Assembly: GCA_009782915.1 (NCBI GenBank) | Contig: WRIC01000003.1 | Coordinates: 79,195-119,095 of the forward strand | DNA: 39,901 bases | Source: Propionibacteriaceae bacterium | GTDB taxonomy: Bacteria; Actinomycetota; Actinomycetes; Propionibacteriales; Propionibacteriaceae | Direction of reading: 5' to 3' | Shown here: piece by piece, positions 15,452-24,851 of the stretch | Layout: the number at the start of each line of letters is the position of its first letter | Position numbering within the stretch: the stretch's first letter is position 1 | Position numbers and translations under genes: made by a program | Notes under the pieces: model-generated | Seen by the model: only the letters and a program-made list of their open reading frames with translations | Told to the model about the DNA's origin: nothing | The model's database searches: none

Positions 15452-15583
15452 GTCATTCTGCGCGAAGTCGCAGAATCCAGACTACGCAGTTGCTCTTTGG
15501 TCATTCCGTGCGAAGTCACGGAATCCAGACTCCACAGTTGTTTAAATGTGATGTCTGGACCCTGCGACTACGCGCAGGGTGAC
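15452..15583. repeat. Three dispersed hairpin repeats (copies 10-12)
   Basis: Copy 10 (15452-15481): TTCTGCG-CGAAGT-CGCAGAA. Copy 11 (15500-15529): TTCCGTG-CGAAGT-CACGGAA. Copy 12 (15553-15583, inverted): CCCTGCG-ACTACG-CGCAGGG. Copies 10 and 11 share the loop and flanks but differ at two stem positions, both compensated on the other arm. They lie in the gap between the convergent M13 and prenyl synthase genes. Confidence 0.85.
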
Positions 15584-15673
15584 GGTGGTGGGGGTGTAGC
15601 AGGGTGACGGTGGTGGGGGTGTAGCAGGGTGACGGTGGTGGGAGTGTAGCAGGGTGACGGTGGTGGGGGTTTA
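15574..15673. repeat. Tandem repeat, four 25-bp units
   Basis: Units start at 15574, 15599, 15624 and 15649, each beginning GCAGGGTGACGGTGGTGG. Units 3 and 4 differ by one base or a short end change. The first unit begins inside the right arm of hairpin copy 12, so the array appears to have grown from that repeat end. A further small stem CCCCA/TGGGG (15685-15703) follows. Confidence 0.9.
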
Positions 15674-15727
15674 ACAAACAAATGCCCCAGTGACAAAATG
15701 GGGACGCGGGTGTTTTGGCACGCGCCA

Positions 15728-16705
15728 CTAGCTGGAGCGCAGGACTGCTTGGTCGCAGACCTGGTGGAGGAGGCGCAGGGATGCGCTGTCGGGGAAACCG
15801 ACTAGGTGGGAGCGGGCTGTTTCGGACCACTGGCGTACCTCGGCGCGGGCCTCCTCGACAGCCGGATGGGCGCGCACGAGTGCTAATGCTTCGGGGAGGT
15901 CCTCGTCGGGGACAGGGCCCGCAAGCAACTCCAACAGGCGAGCGTCCTCGTCGCGGTGGTGGGTTTGAATGAGCAGGGTAGTGAGCGTGGGAACCCCCTC
16001 GCGCAGGTCGGTTCCGGGGCCCTTGCCTGATTCCTCGGAGACAATGTCCAACAGGTCATCAGCCAACTGGAATGCCATTCCTAGGTTCTCGCCATACTCG
16101 GTGAGAGCCTCCACCTGATCGGGCTCCAACCCACCAAACCAACCGCCATAACGTGCAGCAGCATTAATCAGGGCCGCGGTTTTCCCACGAATGACCTCCA
16201 GGTGGTGGCTGATCCGATCAACACCAGCCTCGGGGCCCACCATCTCGGCGATCTCCCCTTGGACGAGTCGTGAAATAGTGTGACCCTGGTAGCGGACGAA
16301 ATCCACACCCAAACTCGCCCCCAAAACCGAGGCCTCAGCCAGCAGATAGTCACCGATCATGATTGCTACCGAGTTGCTCCACTTTTGGTGGGCGGATAGC
16401 CCACCGCGGCGCAGTTCGGCTTCATCGATCACATCATCGTGGTAGAGGGAGGCAACATGGGTGAGCTCGACAGCAACAGCAGCACTCACTAAGGAATCCT
16501 CGTCAACTCCCCCAGCCTCAAGACCGAGACCGCCAGCCGCCATGACTAAGGCGGGGCGAAACATCTTGCCCCCAGCTTCCACCAGATAGCGTGATGCCTC
16601 TTCAACAAACTGGTGTGGGGTGGCCAATGTTTGACGCAAGCGTGCTTCAACCCGAGTGGTTAATCCTTCGATCCACTCGGATAGCTGATCATCACTCACC
16701 GCCAC
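15728..16705 (-). CDS. Polyprenyl diphosphate synthase (long-chain, menaquinone side chain)
   Basis: 325 residues of the trans-isoprenyl diphosphate synthase family. The first aspartate-rich motif is DDVID (90-94) within LYHDDVIDEAELRRG, and the second is DDLLD (216-220). GGKMFRPALV (45-54) matches the conserved region that binds isopentenyl diphosphate. Small residues before the first motif (THVASLYHDD) suit a long-chain product, but chain length cannot be fixed from this. The GTG start at 16705 follows AGGAG at good spacing. It begins 9 nt after nuoN, as the last gene of the nuo operon, which fits supply of the isoprenoid tail of menaquinone, the electron acceptor of this complex I. Confidence 0.93.
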   Translation of the reverse strand: MAVSDDQLSEWIEGLTTRVEARLRQTLATPHQFVEEASRYLVEAGGKMFRPALVMAAGGLGLEAGGVDEDSLVSAAVAVELTHVASLYHDDVIDEAELRRGGLSAHQKWSNSVAIMIGDYLLAEASVLGASLGVDFVRYQGHTISRLVQGEIAEMVGPEAGVDRISHHLEVIRGKTAALINAAARYGGWFGGLEPDQVEALTEYGENLGMAFQLADDLLDIVSEESGKGPGTDLREGVPTLTTLLIQTHHRDEDARLLELLAGPVPDEDLPEALALVRAHPAVEEARAEVRQWSETARSHLVGFPDSASLRLLHQVCDQAVLRSS

Positions 16706-16714
16706 AGAAAACTC

Positions 16715-18346
16715 CTAGAGGGCTGCAGGGAGAAGGAACTGAGACACCGCTTGCAGTAGGTCCAGTAATGGACCAGGGACAAGACCGAATCCGAGGGTGC
16801 CCAGCAGACAGATCACGAGAACAATCCATGTTCCCACACCTGGGGTTGCCAGTTCTGCTGTTTCATCGGTGGCTTCACGGAAGAACATCACCTGGATGAC
16901 CCGAATATAGAGATAAACAGCTATAACTGCCAAGAGGACACCCGCCAAAGCTAGCCACCAGAATCCCCCCTGCCATGCGGACACGAAGGCGACATATTTT
17001 CCGACAAAACCAGCGGTCAGTGGAATCCCAGCCATCGACAGCAAGAAAATCATCAAGATGACCGACACCAGCCAGTGTTGTCTTCCGAGTCCCGCCCAAG
17101 CTTCCAGGGTGGTGGCTTCACGTCCTTGGGTACGAACAAGGGTGACGATAGCGAAGGCGCCAAGAGCAGCGAAGCCATAGGCAATGAGATAGAACATGAT
17201 GGAGGCCACTGAACTTGGCCCTGTGAGGCCCCCCAGAGCCACTGTGCTGGAGGCGCCCACCAGTGGGATGAGGATGAATCCTGCATGGGAGATAGCCGAG
17301 TATGCCAGGACGCGCTTGATGTCATTCTGGTTGATGGCCAACAGAACACCCACCGCGATGGTGAGAAGCCCCACACCAGCCAGTACGGGTTGCCAGGTCC
17401 AGCGCATTCCACCCAACCCTGAGTAGAACAACCGCAGGAATCCACCCACAGCAGCTGTCTTGGTCACGATCGACATGAATGCGGTCACTGGTGTGGGTGC
17501 TCCCTGATAGACGTCGGGAACCCAGGAGTGGAAGGGAACAGCACCGATCTTGAACAGCAAACCGATGAGAACCAGACCTAATCCCACCAGGAGTAGGGCG
17601 TCCCCACCGGCAGTAAAGGTGACACCGCCAGCGAGGGCTGTGTAGTTGAAGGACCCGGCGTACCCAAAGAGGAAGGCCACACCGAATAGGAGAACCGCTG
17701 AAGCCATCGCCCCCAGCAGGAAGTATTTCAGGGAGGCTTCCTGGGAGACCACGCGACGATAGCGCGCGAGACCCACCATGACATACAGCGGTAGGGAGAG
17801 GATTTCAATGGCCACAAATAGTACGAGCAGGTCGTTGGCCGCCACCAGGAGCATCCCGCCCGCGAGTGCAAAAATAGCGAGCGGGAAAACTTCACTATGG
17901 GTTAACCCCTCGTTGGTGGCTTCCGTTTCGGCGTGTGATCCTGGAACAGAGGCAGCTGATGGTGTGAAGGCGGTAGCCCCACTGTGGATTCGACGCTCAG
18001 CGAAACCGATGATGGCGATGAGGGCAAACCCGAGCAAGATCAACCAGAATCCTTGAGCGGGCCCATCCACCATGACCGTACCAGACACCATAGAGTCGGC
18101 ATAGGGTCCGGTGGCCGGCATGCGGGAGGGATCCGCGAGACCCGATATTCCCCAATGCAACACCAGTACGGTTAGGGCGCAGCCGAGTCCAAGAACACCA
18201 AGAATGAGTTGTACGAGGAAACGTCCTTTGCGTGGCCAGAATGCTTCGACGAGGATACCCAGACAGGCCACACCCAGCACGATCAGGAAGGGTGTGAGAA
18301 GGAAATAGTCCAACTGTGGTGTGGAAAACTCATAGAGTGTCATCAC
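16715..18346 (-). CDS. nuoN: NADH-quinone oxidoreductase subunit N (membrane antiporter-like)
   Basis: 543 residues and about 14 membrane segments. It has the antiporter-type proton channel signature with the conserved lysine in KIGAVPFHSWVPDVYQGAPT and the following FMSIVTKTAAVGGF. It is one of the three large proton-pumping subunits of complex I. The start overlaps the nuoM stop; either the GTG at 18346 or the ATG at 18343 could be used. A charged loop near residues 125-150 (SVPGSHAETEATNEGLTHSE) is longer than I would expect. Confidence 0.95.
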   Translation of the reverse strand: MMTLYEFSTPQLDYFLLTPFLIVLGVACLGILVEAFWPRKGRFLVQLILGVLGLGCALTVLVLHWGISGLADPSRMPATGPYADSMVSGTVMVDGPAQGFWLILLGFALIAIIGFAERRIHSGATAFTPSAASVPGSHAETEATNEGLTHSEVFPLAIFALAGGMLLVAANDLLVLFVAIEILSLPLYVMVGLARYRRVVSQEASLKYFLLGAMASAVLLFGVAFLFGYAGSFNYTALAGGVTFTAGGDALLLVGLGLVLIGLLFKIGAVPFHSWVPDVYQGAPTPVTAFMSIVTKTAAVGGFLRLFYSGLGGMRWTWQPVLAGVGLLTIAVGVLLAINQNDIKRVLAYSAISHAGFILIPLVGASSTVALGGLTGPSSVASIMFYLIAYGFAALGAFAIVTLVRTQGREATTLEAWAGLGRQHWLVSVILMIFLLSMAGIPLTAGFVGKYVAFVSAWQGGFWWLALAGVLLAVIAVYLYIRVIQVMFFREATDETAELATPGVGTWIVLVICLLGTLGFGLVPGPLLDLLQAVSQFLLPAAL

Positions 18347-19860
18347 CGTTCTCCCTCCACGAGTGCCTCTGGATCGGTCATATCAGCGGCCACCATGTAA
18401 TACTGCGTGGTCACGGCAATCTCATCGAGCGCCGGTTGGGGATAGAACCCCAACACCAGGAAGGCCACGACGAGCGGAATCAAGGCGAGACGCTCACGCC
18501 ACGATAGGTCACTGGTGATATGTTTCTGGGTTGCTTCGGTGACTGACCCGGTCATCATTCTCTGATAGGTCCACAGGATATAGACCGCCGCTAACACCGT
18601 ACCGGGAACAGCAATGGCAGCGATCACTGGATAGCGACTCCAGGTTCCAGCGATAGCCATGAATTCCGAAACGAATGGTGAGGTTCCTGGCAATGCACAA
18701 CAGGCCAAACCAGCGATGAGGGTGAAACCCGCAGCCAGGGGTGCAACCTTGTTGACCCCACCGAAGTGACGAACATCCATGGATCCTCGCCGATATATGA
18801 GGTAACCGACCACCAGATAGAGGGCTCCTGTTGCCAGAGCGTGGTTGACCATATAGAAGATCGCTCCGGAGATTGACTGGCTGGTCATGGCGAAGATGCA
18901 CATGACCATGAAACCAAAGTGGGAGATGGAGGTGTACGCGATGAGCCTCATCAGGTTCTTGGACCCGATAGCTGCGAAGGCGCCATAGAAAATGGAGACC
19001 AGGGCCAGAACCAGGATCACTGGTGTTGCCCACTTGGCTTCAACAGGGAAGATTCCAATACAGATGCGAATCATGCCGAAGGTGCCGAGTTTGTCGAGGA
19101 TGCCCACCATGAGGGCTGCACCACCGGGTGTGGTTTCTTCAGCAGCATCCGGCAACCAGATGTGGGCGGGAACCATGGGGGCTTTGAGCGCGAAGGCCAC
19201 AAAGAAACTGACGAAGATCAGGTGGGTGACCCAGGTGGGATGGAAGGTCATTGCGCCGAGTTCAACAAAACCAAGCGAGATTTGCCCAGTACGCGCCGAC
19301 AGTACGGTCGTACCAATGACCCCAAAGAGCATGATGAGTCCGCCAGCGAGACCGAAGATCAGGAACTTAGCAGCAGCTTGCCCACGTTTGGCTCCACCCC
19401 AGCCACCGATGAGGAAATACATGGGGATCAATGTGGCTTCAAAAAACACATAGAAGATGAGCAGGTCGAAACTCATGAAGGTGAACAGGGAGAAGCTGGA
19501 CACGAGCAACACCAACGCAACGAAGGTCTTCGAGGAGAATCGGCCCGTCTCACCCACCCCGGTCTTCCATTCAGCAATGAGTACGGTGGGAACCAGCAGG
19601 ACGGTGACCAGCACCATCACCAAACCCATGCCGTCGAGATCAAGGCTGTACGAGGAACCCACGGCGGGAAGCCACGGTAGGGATTCTTTGACAGAAATGG
19701 CAGCCATCTTCATATAGGCCACGAGAGCGACGGTGTAACCGAGGCTGATCAGCGAGAAGATGAGTGCCAGGATGCGCCCGGCTTTCTGCGCTGACATAGC
19801 GACGATCAGCGCGCCGAGCAGGGGGATCAGCCCAACAATACTTAGATAGGGGATAGTCAT
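18343..19860 (-). CDS. nuoM: NADH-quinone oxidoreductase subunit M (membrane antiporter-like)
   Basis: About 505 residues with about 14 membrane segments. The conserved channel block KAPMVPAHIWLPDAAEETTP followed by ALMVGILDKLG is intact, and the catalytic Glu of TM5 is in DLLIFYVFFEATLIPMY. It is a central proton-pumping subunit. I prefer the ATG at 19860 because AGGTGAG stands just upstream. A GTG at 19869, directly after the nuoL stop, is the alternative and adds three residues. Confidence 0.95.
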   Translation of the reverse strand: MTIPYLSIVGLIPLLGALIVAMSAQKAGRILALIFSLISLGYTVALVAYMKMAAISVKESLPWLPAVGSSYSLDLDGMGLVMVLVTVLLVPTVLIAEWKTGVGETGRFSSKTFVALVLLVSSFSLFTFMSFDLLIFYVFFEATLIPMYFLIGGWGGAKRGQAAAKFLIFGLAGGLIMLFGVIGTTVLSARTGQISLGFVELGAMTFHPTWVTHLIFVSFFVAFALKAPMVPAHIWLPDAAEETTPGGAALMVGILDKLGTFGMIRICIGIFPVEAKWATPVILVLALVSIFYGAFAAIGSKNLMRLIAYTSISHFGFMVMCIFAMTSQSISGAIFYMVNHALATGALYLVVGYLIYRRGSMDVRHFGGVNKVAPLAAGFTLIAGLACCALPGTSPFVSEFMAIAGTWSRYPVIAAIAVPGTVLAAVYILWTYQRMMTGSVTEATQKHITSDLSWRERLALIPLVVAFLVLGFYPQPALDEIAVTTQYYMVAADMTDPEALVEGER

Positions 19861-19870
19861 CACACTCACC

Positions 19871-21769
19871 TCAGACCAATCGACTCAATAAGAGGAACAA
19901 ACCGAGGAAGACGATACCTATGACCATGGTGAGCCCATAGGTCCGGACGTACCCATTTTGGATGACACGCAATTTCGTGCCCAGCGTTTCAACAAAGCGC
20001 CCGAAACCTTCAATGCCAGGAGTGATTCCTTTCTCGTCGGTGGTCGCCACCGCTCGTGAGAGTAGCTCCGCGGGTTTGACGACCGCATAGTCATTGACCA
20101 CGTCACCGAAGAGATCATTTCGTCCGATAGTGGTGAAGATCGACACCTTCTGTGGGGCAGTATCGGGGATATCCTTCTTGAACAGCAACCATCCCAGGGC
20201 CACTCCACACCCGACAACAGCCATAGTGATCAAACCAATAGGTGTGATCGCTGGAAGCCAGGAGGTGTGTTCACCCACCTCAGCTCCGATGGGTGCCAAC
20301 CAGGAACCAATCCACGAGTTGAGCGCCATACCACCGATGAGCGAGCCGATAGCGAGGAACACCAGGGGAATCCACATCACTGCAGGTGATTCATGGGGAT
20401 GGACACCTTGACGCCAGCGGGACTGACCAAAGAAGGTCATCATCATCAATCGGGTCATATAGAAGGCCGTGACACCTGCGCCGATGAGCGCCAAAACACC
20501 AAGAATCGGTTGCCCATGGAAAGCTGCCTCAATGATGTGATCCTTGGAATAGAACCCAGCAAACATCGGGAATCCGATGATCGCAAGATACCCCATGGCA
20601 AAGGTCACGAAGGTGATGGGGAGCACCTGACGCAAAGCCCCATAGTGGCGCATATCCACATCATCGTTGGTGGCGTGCATCACCGAACCAGCGCCGAGGA
20701 ACATGTTGGCTTTGAAGAACCCGTGGGTGAGCAGATGGAAGATCGCGAATGCATATCCAGCCGGCCCGATGCCAGCAGCCAACATCATGTAGCCAATCTG
20801 GGACATGGTCGAACCAGCCAACACCTTCTTGATGTCGTCCTTGGAGCATCCGATCCAGGCACCCACCAGCAGAGTGACCGTGCCCACGATCGCCACTGCC
20901 AACTGTGCGATCGGGGATTGTTCGAAGATTGCCCCCGAGCGTACGACCAGATAAACCCCAGCGGTCACCATCGTGGCTGCGTGGATGAGGGCGGACACTG
21001 GTGTGGGACCTTCCATGGCATCAAGCAACCAGGATTGCAGGGGAACCTGGGCGGATTTTCCGCAGGCACCCACTAACAGCATGATGCCGATGAAGGTTGC
21101 CCATCCTGGTGAGAGCATGTCCGCCCCAGCGCTCACATCGACAAAGGAGGTCGAGGAGAACATCGCCAACATGGTGAAGGCCGCAATGAGTAACCCCATA
21201 TCCCCGACACGGTTAACGATGAAAGCTTTCTTGCCGGCTGCCGCAGCACTTGGTTTTTCTTGCCAGAAGGAGATCAGCAGGTACGACGCGAGGCCCACAC
21301 CCTCCCAGCCGACAAACAACACGAGATAGTTGTTGGCGAGAACCAGCAGAAGCATGGCCGCGATGAATAAATTGAGGTACGCGAAGAAGCGACGACGATG
21401 GGGATCATGAGCCATGTAACCAAGGGAGTAAATGTGGATGAGTGACCCGACCCCGGTGATCAGTAACACGAAGAGGATCGACAGCGGATCAATGAGCAGA
21501 CCAGCCTCGATCTGCCAGGAACCCGATGAGATCCATGTGTAGAGCGGAATATCGACTGTTCTTTCCCCCACCGGTTTGCCCCACAGATCGAGAAAATACA
21601 TCACAGCGAGAGTGAAGGATGCCAGTGGTGCCAACGTGGCCAGGAAGTGACCAAAAGAGTTGGTGACCTTGCCGAGACTCAGGAGCAGTCCAGCCATGAC
21701 CGCTGGTATGGCAATCAACATCCACACTAAGGAGAAGTCGGTGACCATCAGTGAACTAACCATCATCAC
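19871..21769 (-). CDS. nuoL: NADH-quinone oxidoreductase subunit L (membrane antiporter-like)
   Basis: 632 residues, the usual size for the distal pumping subunit with its long lateral helix at the C-terminus. Hallmarks are [14 protein letters not shown] (TM5 Glu) and [20 protein letters not shown] followed by [16 protein letters not shown]. The start is GTG at 21769 overlapping the nuoK stop (GTGA), or the ATG at 21766. The nuoK end supplies AAGGGG as a possible ribosome site, so translation is coupled. Confidence 0.96.
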   Translation of the reverse strand: MMMVSSLMVTDFSLVWMLIAIPAVMAGLLLSLGKVTNSFGHFLATLAPLASFTLAVMYFLDLWGKPVGERTVDIPLYTWISSGSWQIEAGLLIDPLSILFVLLITGVGSLIHIYSLGYMAHDPHRRRFFAYLNLFIAAMLLLVLANNYLVLFVGWEGVGLASYLLISFWQEKPSAAAAGKKAFIVNRVGDMGLLIAAFTMLAMFSSTSFVDVSAGADMLSPGWATFIGIMLLVGACGKSAQVPLQSWLLDAMEGPTPVSALIHAATMVTAGVYLVVRSGAIFEQSPIAQLAVAIVGTVTLLVGAWIGCSKDDIKKVLAGSTMSQIGYMMLAAGIGPAGYAFAIFHLLTHGFFKANMFLGAGSVMHATNDDVDMRHYGALRQVLPITFVTFAMGYLAIIGFPMFAGFYSKDHIIEAAFHGQPILGVLALIGAGVTAFYMTRLMMMTFFGQSRWRQGVHPHESPAVMWIPLVFLAIGSLIGGMALNSWIGSWLAPIGAEVGEHTSWLPAITPIGLITMAVVGCGVALGWLLFKKDIPDTAPQKVSIFTTIGRNDLFGDVVNDYAVVKPAELLSRAVATTDEKGITPGIEGFGRFVETLGTKLRVIQNGYVRTYGLTMVIGIVFLGLFLLLSRLV

Positions 21770-22062
21770 CCCTTCAACACATTCTCTGCGTCAACCGAGG
21801 TGGATCGACGAGTACGGGTGATCATCACAATGATCGACAGACCAATCACCACTTCTGCAGCAGCAACAACCATGACGAAGAACGCCGCCATCTGGCCATC
21901 CAGGACACCATGGTGGGAGCTGAAAGCCACAAACAGCAGGTTGCAGGCGTTGAGCATGAGCTCCACACACATGAACACTACGAGGGCATTGCGACGTATG
22001 AGGAAACCAATTAACCCGATGGTGAACAAGATGACGGCGAGAACCGCATAGAGACTAGTCAT
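21766..22062 (-). CDS. nuoK: NADH-quinone oxidoreductase subunit K
   Basis: 98 residues, three membrane segments, the normal NuoK size. The two conserved intramembrane glutamates are Glu34 ([12 protein letters not shown]) and Glu70 ([11 protein letters not shown]). I chose the ATG at 22062, which follows GGAGGGG and overlaps the nuoJ stop by 8 nt. The longer frame (to 22125) adds only nuoJ antisense-like basic sequence in another frame. Confidence 0.95.
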   Translation of the reverse strand: MTSLYAVLAVILFTIGLIGFLIRRNALVVFMCVELMLNACNLLFVAFSSHHGVLDGQMAAFFVMVVAAAEVVIGLSIIVMITRTRRSTSVDAENVLKG

Positions 22063-22909
22063 CGCTCCCCTCCTTGTCATCAGCTTCATCAAGGTCTTCG
22101 TCTTCGTCCTCGTCGAGCTCCCCATCAGCAGTTTCTAAGGCAAGAAGGACTTCGTCGTGGGCCTCCCACAGTTGCTCACCAGTGGCGATTGTCACACGGC
22201 TGGCCAGGATCTCGGAGACAGAATTCTCGGCCACAGAGCCATCGGGGAGAAGAGCGGGTGTCGCAATCGAGTTGTGTCGAGCGAAAACCCCAGAGTTGGG
22301 TTTCGGACCAGGATGTTTCCCCGAAGAGGTGAAAGCCTGCAGACGTTCTTCGGCTCTTTCTTTCTGCCCGATCTTCTTCTTGATTTGTTCAGGGTGGGCG
22401 AGAACCATCGCTGCCACAGCAGCAGTAATGAGCAAGGCGGCTGTGGCTTCAAAAGCTATGACGTACCGAGAGAAAATCAATTCAGCTAATCCTTGAACAT
22501 TTCCCCCAGCAGCAGTGTTGGTCACGTCAACACCGAGGCCCTGGCCAACGACTCCTTGGAGAACACCCAACACCAGCAGGGCTAGGACACCCACCCCCGC
22601 AAGCCCAACGGCCACACGATGACCTTTGAGTGTTTCGGTGATGGAGTCGGTGGAATCCACACCCACGAGCATGATGACAAAGAGGAACAGCATCAGGATC
22701 GCACCAGTGTAAACAATGATTTGAACAGCCATGAGGAAGGGGGCTCCCAGGCTCGCATAGATGACGGCTAGCGAGATCATCACCAGGGCTAGGCAGAGGG
22801 CCGAATACACTGGTTTGGAGAAACTGATCAGCCCAATAGCTCCCAGGATGGCCAAAACCGCGCAGATCCAGAAAACAACCTCCGTACCAGTAATCACCAA
22901 AATACTCAT
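22055..22909 (-). CDS. nuoJ: NADH-quinone oxidoreductase subunit J with long acidic C-terminal tail
   Basis: 284 residues. The first ~170 residues hold the five membrane segments of NuoJ ([20 protein letters not shown] is the conserved TM3 pi-bulge region). The last ~110 residues are a soluble cytoplasmic extension. It is first basic and mixed, then ends in an extreme acidic run ([20 protein letters not shown]). Such tails are not part of the minimal enzyme. The start overlaps the nuoI stop by ATGA. Confidence 0.94.
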   Translation of the reverse strand: MSILVITGTEVVFWICAVLAILGAIGLISFSKPVYSALCLALVMISLAVIYASLGAPFLMAVQIIVYTGAILMLFLFVIMLVGVDSTDSITETLKGHRVAVGLAGVGVLALLVLGVLQGVVGQGLGVDVTNTAAGGNVQGLAELIFSRYVIAFEATAALLITAAVAAMVLAHPEQIKKKIGQKERAEERLQAFTSSGKHPGPKPNSGVFARHNSIATPALLPDGSVAENSVSEILASRVTIATGEQLWEAHDEVLLALETADGELDEDEDEDLDEADDKEGSDD

Positions 22910-23475
22910 AGGTCATCACCCCCTTGGGCTACACGCCCGCGCAGGGGAACACGATTGTCTGCTCCAGTGTCGGGCATGCCTAAGAAATACTCGCGCTCAT
23001 CGTCGGAGAGGCGAGGATGGGGGTACGGCGGTGGGCTCATCCCTTCCAGCAGGGGGGCCAGTAGTTCTTCCTTGGTGTAGACCAGGGAGGCTCGAGAGCG
23101 GTCAGCGAGCTTGAACTCGTTGGTCATCGTGAGCGCTCTGGTGGGACATGCTTCGATGCACATCCCGCAGAAGATACAGCGCAGATAGTTGATTTGGTAA
23201 ACCTTGGAATATCTTTCACCGGGGGAATAACGCCTCTGGTCGGTGTTTGCTCCTGCCTCAACATAGATCGCATCAGCCGGGCAAGCCCAGGCGCATAGTT
23301 CACAGCCCACACACTTTTCGAGCCCATCAGGCCAACGATTGAGTTGGTGGCGTCCATGGAAGCGGGCCTCGGTGACTTTTTCTTTACCCTTCTGGGGGTA
23401 TCCCTGGGTGAAGGGTTTGCGGAACATGGTGGCGAAGGTGATCGCAAAACCCTTCCAGGCATCAAAAACACCCAT
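22906..23475 (-). CDS. nuoI: NADH-quinone oxidoreductase subunit I (two [4Fe-4S] ferredoxin domain)
   Basis: 189 residues. Two complete cluster motifs: Cys55, 58, 61, 65 ([12 protein letters not shown]) and Cys100, 103, 106, 110 ([12 protein letters not shown]). These hold clusters N6a and N6b, which pass electrons from NuoG towards NuoB. The intervening [19 protein letters not shown] block is typical of actinobacterial NuoI. It overlaps nuoJ by 4 nt and starts 2 nt after nuoH. Confidence 0.97.
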   Translation of the reverse strand: MGVFDAWKGFAITFATMFRKPFTQGYPQKGKEKVTEARFHGRHQLNRWPDGLEKCVGCELCAWACPADAIYVEAGANTDQRRYSPGERYSKVYQINYLRCIFCGMCIEACPTRALTMTNEFKLADRSRASLVYTKEELLAPLLEGMSPPPYPHPRLSDDEREYFLGMPDTGADNRVPLRGRVAQGGDDL

Positions 23476-23477
23476 GA

Positions 23478-24851
23478 TCAGGCCCCCTTCCCTGATTCAT
23501 CCGACTCAATGATGTCCCCGGCCGAGTCCACCAGAACCTGGGAGTCGTCCAGCACCTGCCCAGGCATCGGCGGTACGGGGTAGCCGTACTCGAAGGGATC
23601 AAAGACACCCTCGGGAACTTCCGGTACGCGGGAAACCTCGGAGCGTACTCGTGATTTCTTGTCCGGCCACAGAAGCAGGATGAGAAGCAACACCAGCAGG
23701 ACACCTGAGCCAATGAGCAAAACATTGCGGGAGACCAAGGTGGTGCCTGTGACATATTGCGCAACAAAAGGTGTGCAGGCCACGAGCAGTATCCATAGAA
23801 GATTAATCGGGATCAGCCACTTCCAACCGAGGTGCATGAACTGGTCGTAGCGCAATCTGGGCAGGGTTCCACGCAACCACACAAACAGGAAGATGAAACA
23901 CATCACCTTGGCGAAGAACCACACCGGGCCCATCCAGCCAGTATCGATCCATTCCCAACCAGGACGTTGGCTCACCCAAGGCACCAGGGGCCACGGTGCA
24001 TGGTAGCCACCCAGGAACAAGGTGGTGGCCATGCCAGAAACAGTCGCCATGTTGATGTATTCCGCTAGGAAGTAGATGGCGTACCGGAAACCCGAATAGT
24101 CGGTGAGATAACCGGAGACGAGTTCTTGTTCACATTCGACCAGATCGAAGGGGGCGCGGTTGGTTTCGGCCACCATCGAGATGACGTAGATGATGAAACT
24201 CGGGAAGAGAAGGATGGCGAACCAGGAGGGGAATTGGAGCCCAGGCAGGACCGACCAGGTCTCCATTTGCGCATCAACAATGCCGGAGGTGGACATCGAC
24301 GAGGCATACATAAACACCGCCACCAAGGACAGACCCATCGCAATCTCGTAGGAGATCATCTGCGCAGTTGAACGAATCGACCCCACGATGGAGTATTGAG
24401 AGGTGGAGGCCCACCCTGCTAAGACCACCCCATAGATTCCAACAGAAGCAATCGACAAGACAAACAGTACGCCCATGGGTAGGTCGGTGAGCTGGAGGTG
24501 GGTGGTTTGACCAAAGATGGTGACCTCACCACCAATGGGCATGACCGACCAGGCGGTGAAAGCTGCTGTGCCCATGAGGATCGGGGCAAGATTGAACACC
24601 ACCTTGTCAGCACCGGTGGGACGGAAATCCTCTTTGATGAGGGCTTTTGTACCATCAGCAAGAGCCTGGGCCAGACCCAAGGGGCCATTCATGATAGGTC
24701 CCTTGCGTTGCTGCATCTTGCCCACCACACGACGTTCAAACCAGACGTTGAAGATGGTGAAAACCAACAGAACCACAAACAGGCCCAGAACCTTGATGAG
24801 GATGATCCACCATACGTCCGTACCGAAAACCGCCGATTGGTCAGGATTCAT
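23478..24851 (-). CDS. nuoH: NADH-quinone oxidoreductase subunit H (quinone-channel membrane subunit)
   Basis: 457 residues. Eight membrane segments with the conserved quinone-cavity loop [20 protein letters not shown] and [19 protein letters not shown] near the N-terminus. After the last membrane helix (about residue 395) there is a ~60-residue hydrophilic tail rich in Pro and acidic residues that is absent from the minimal E. coli enzyme. It overlaps the nuoG stop by ATGA. Confidence 0.96.
   Translation of the reverse strand: MNPDQSAVFGTDVWWIILIKVLGLFVVLLVFTIFNVWFERRVVGKMQQRKGPIMNGPLGLAQALADGTKALIKEDFRPTGADKVVFNLAPILMGTAAFTAWSVMPIGGEVTIFGQTTHLQLTDLPMGVLFVLSIASVGIYGVVLAGWASTSQYSIVGSIRSTAQMISYEIAMGLSLVAVFMYASSMSTSGIVDAQMETWSVLPGLQFPSWFAILLFPSFIIYVISMVAETNRAPFDLVECEQELVSGYLTDYSGFRYAIYFLAEYINMATVSGMATTLFLGGYHAPWPLVPWVSQRPGWEWIDTGWMGPVWFFAKVMCFIFLFVWLRGTLPRLRYDQFMHLGWKWLIPINLLWILLVACTPFVAQYVTGTTLVSRNVLLIGSGVLLVLLLILLLWPDKKSRVRSEVSRVPEVPEGVFDPFEYGYPVPPMPGQVLDDSQVLVDSAGDIIESDESGKGA

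Noticed and set aside
15574-15673. CRISPR-like array
   Set aside because: The 25-bp units are directly adjacent without spacers and no cas genes are present.
15516-15830. Open frame on the minus strand giving a His/Pro-rich repeat peptide
   Set aside because: It is the translation of the 25-bp tandem array and hairpin repeats and overlaps the prenyl synthase end.
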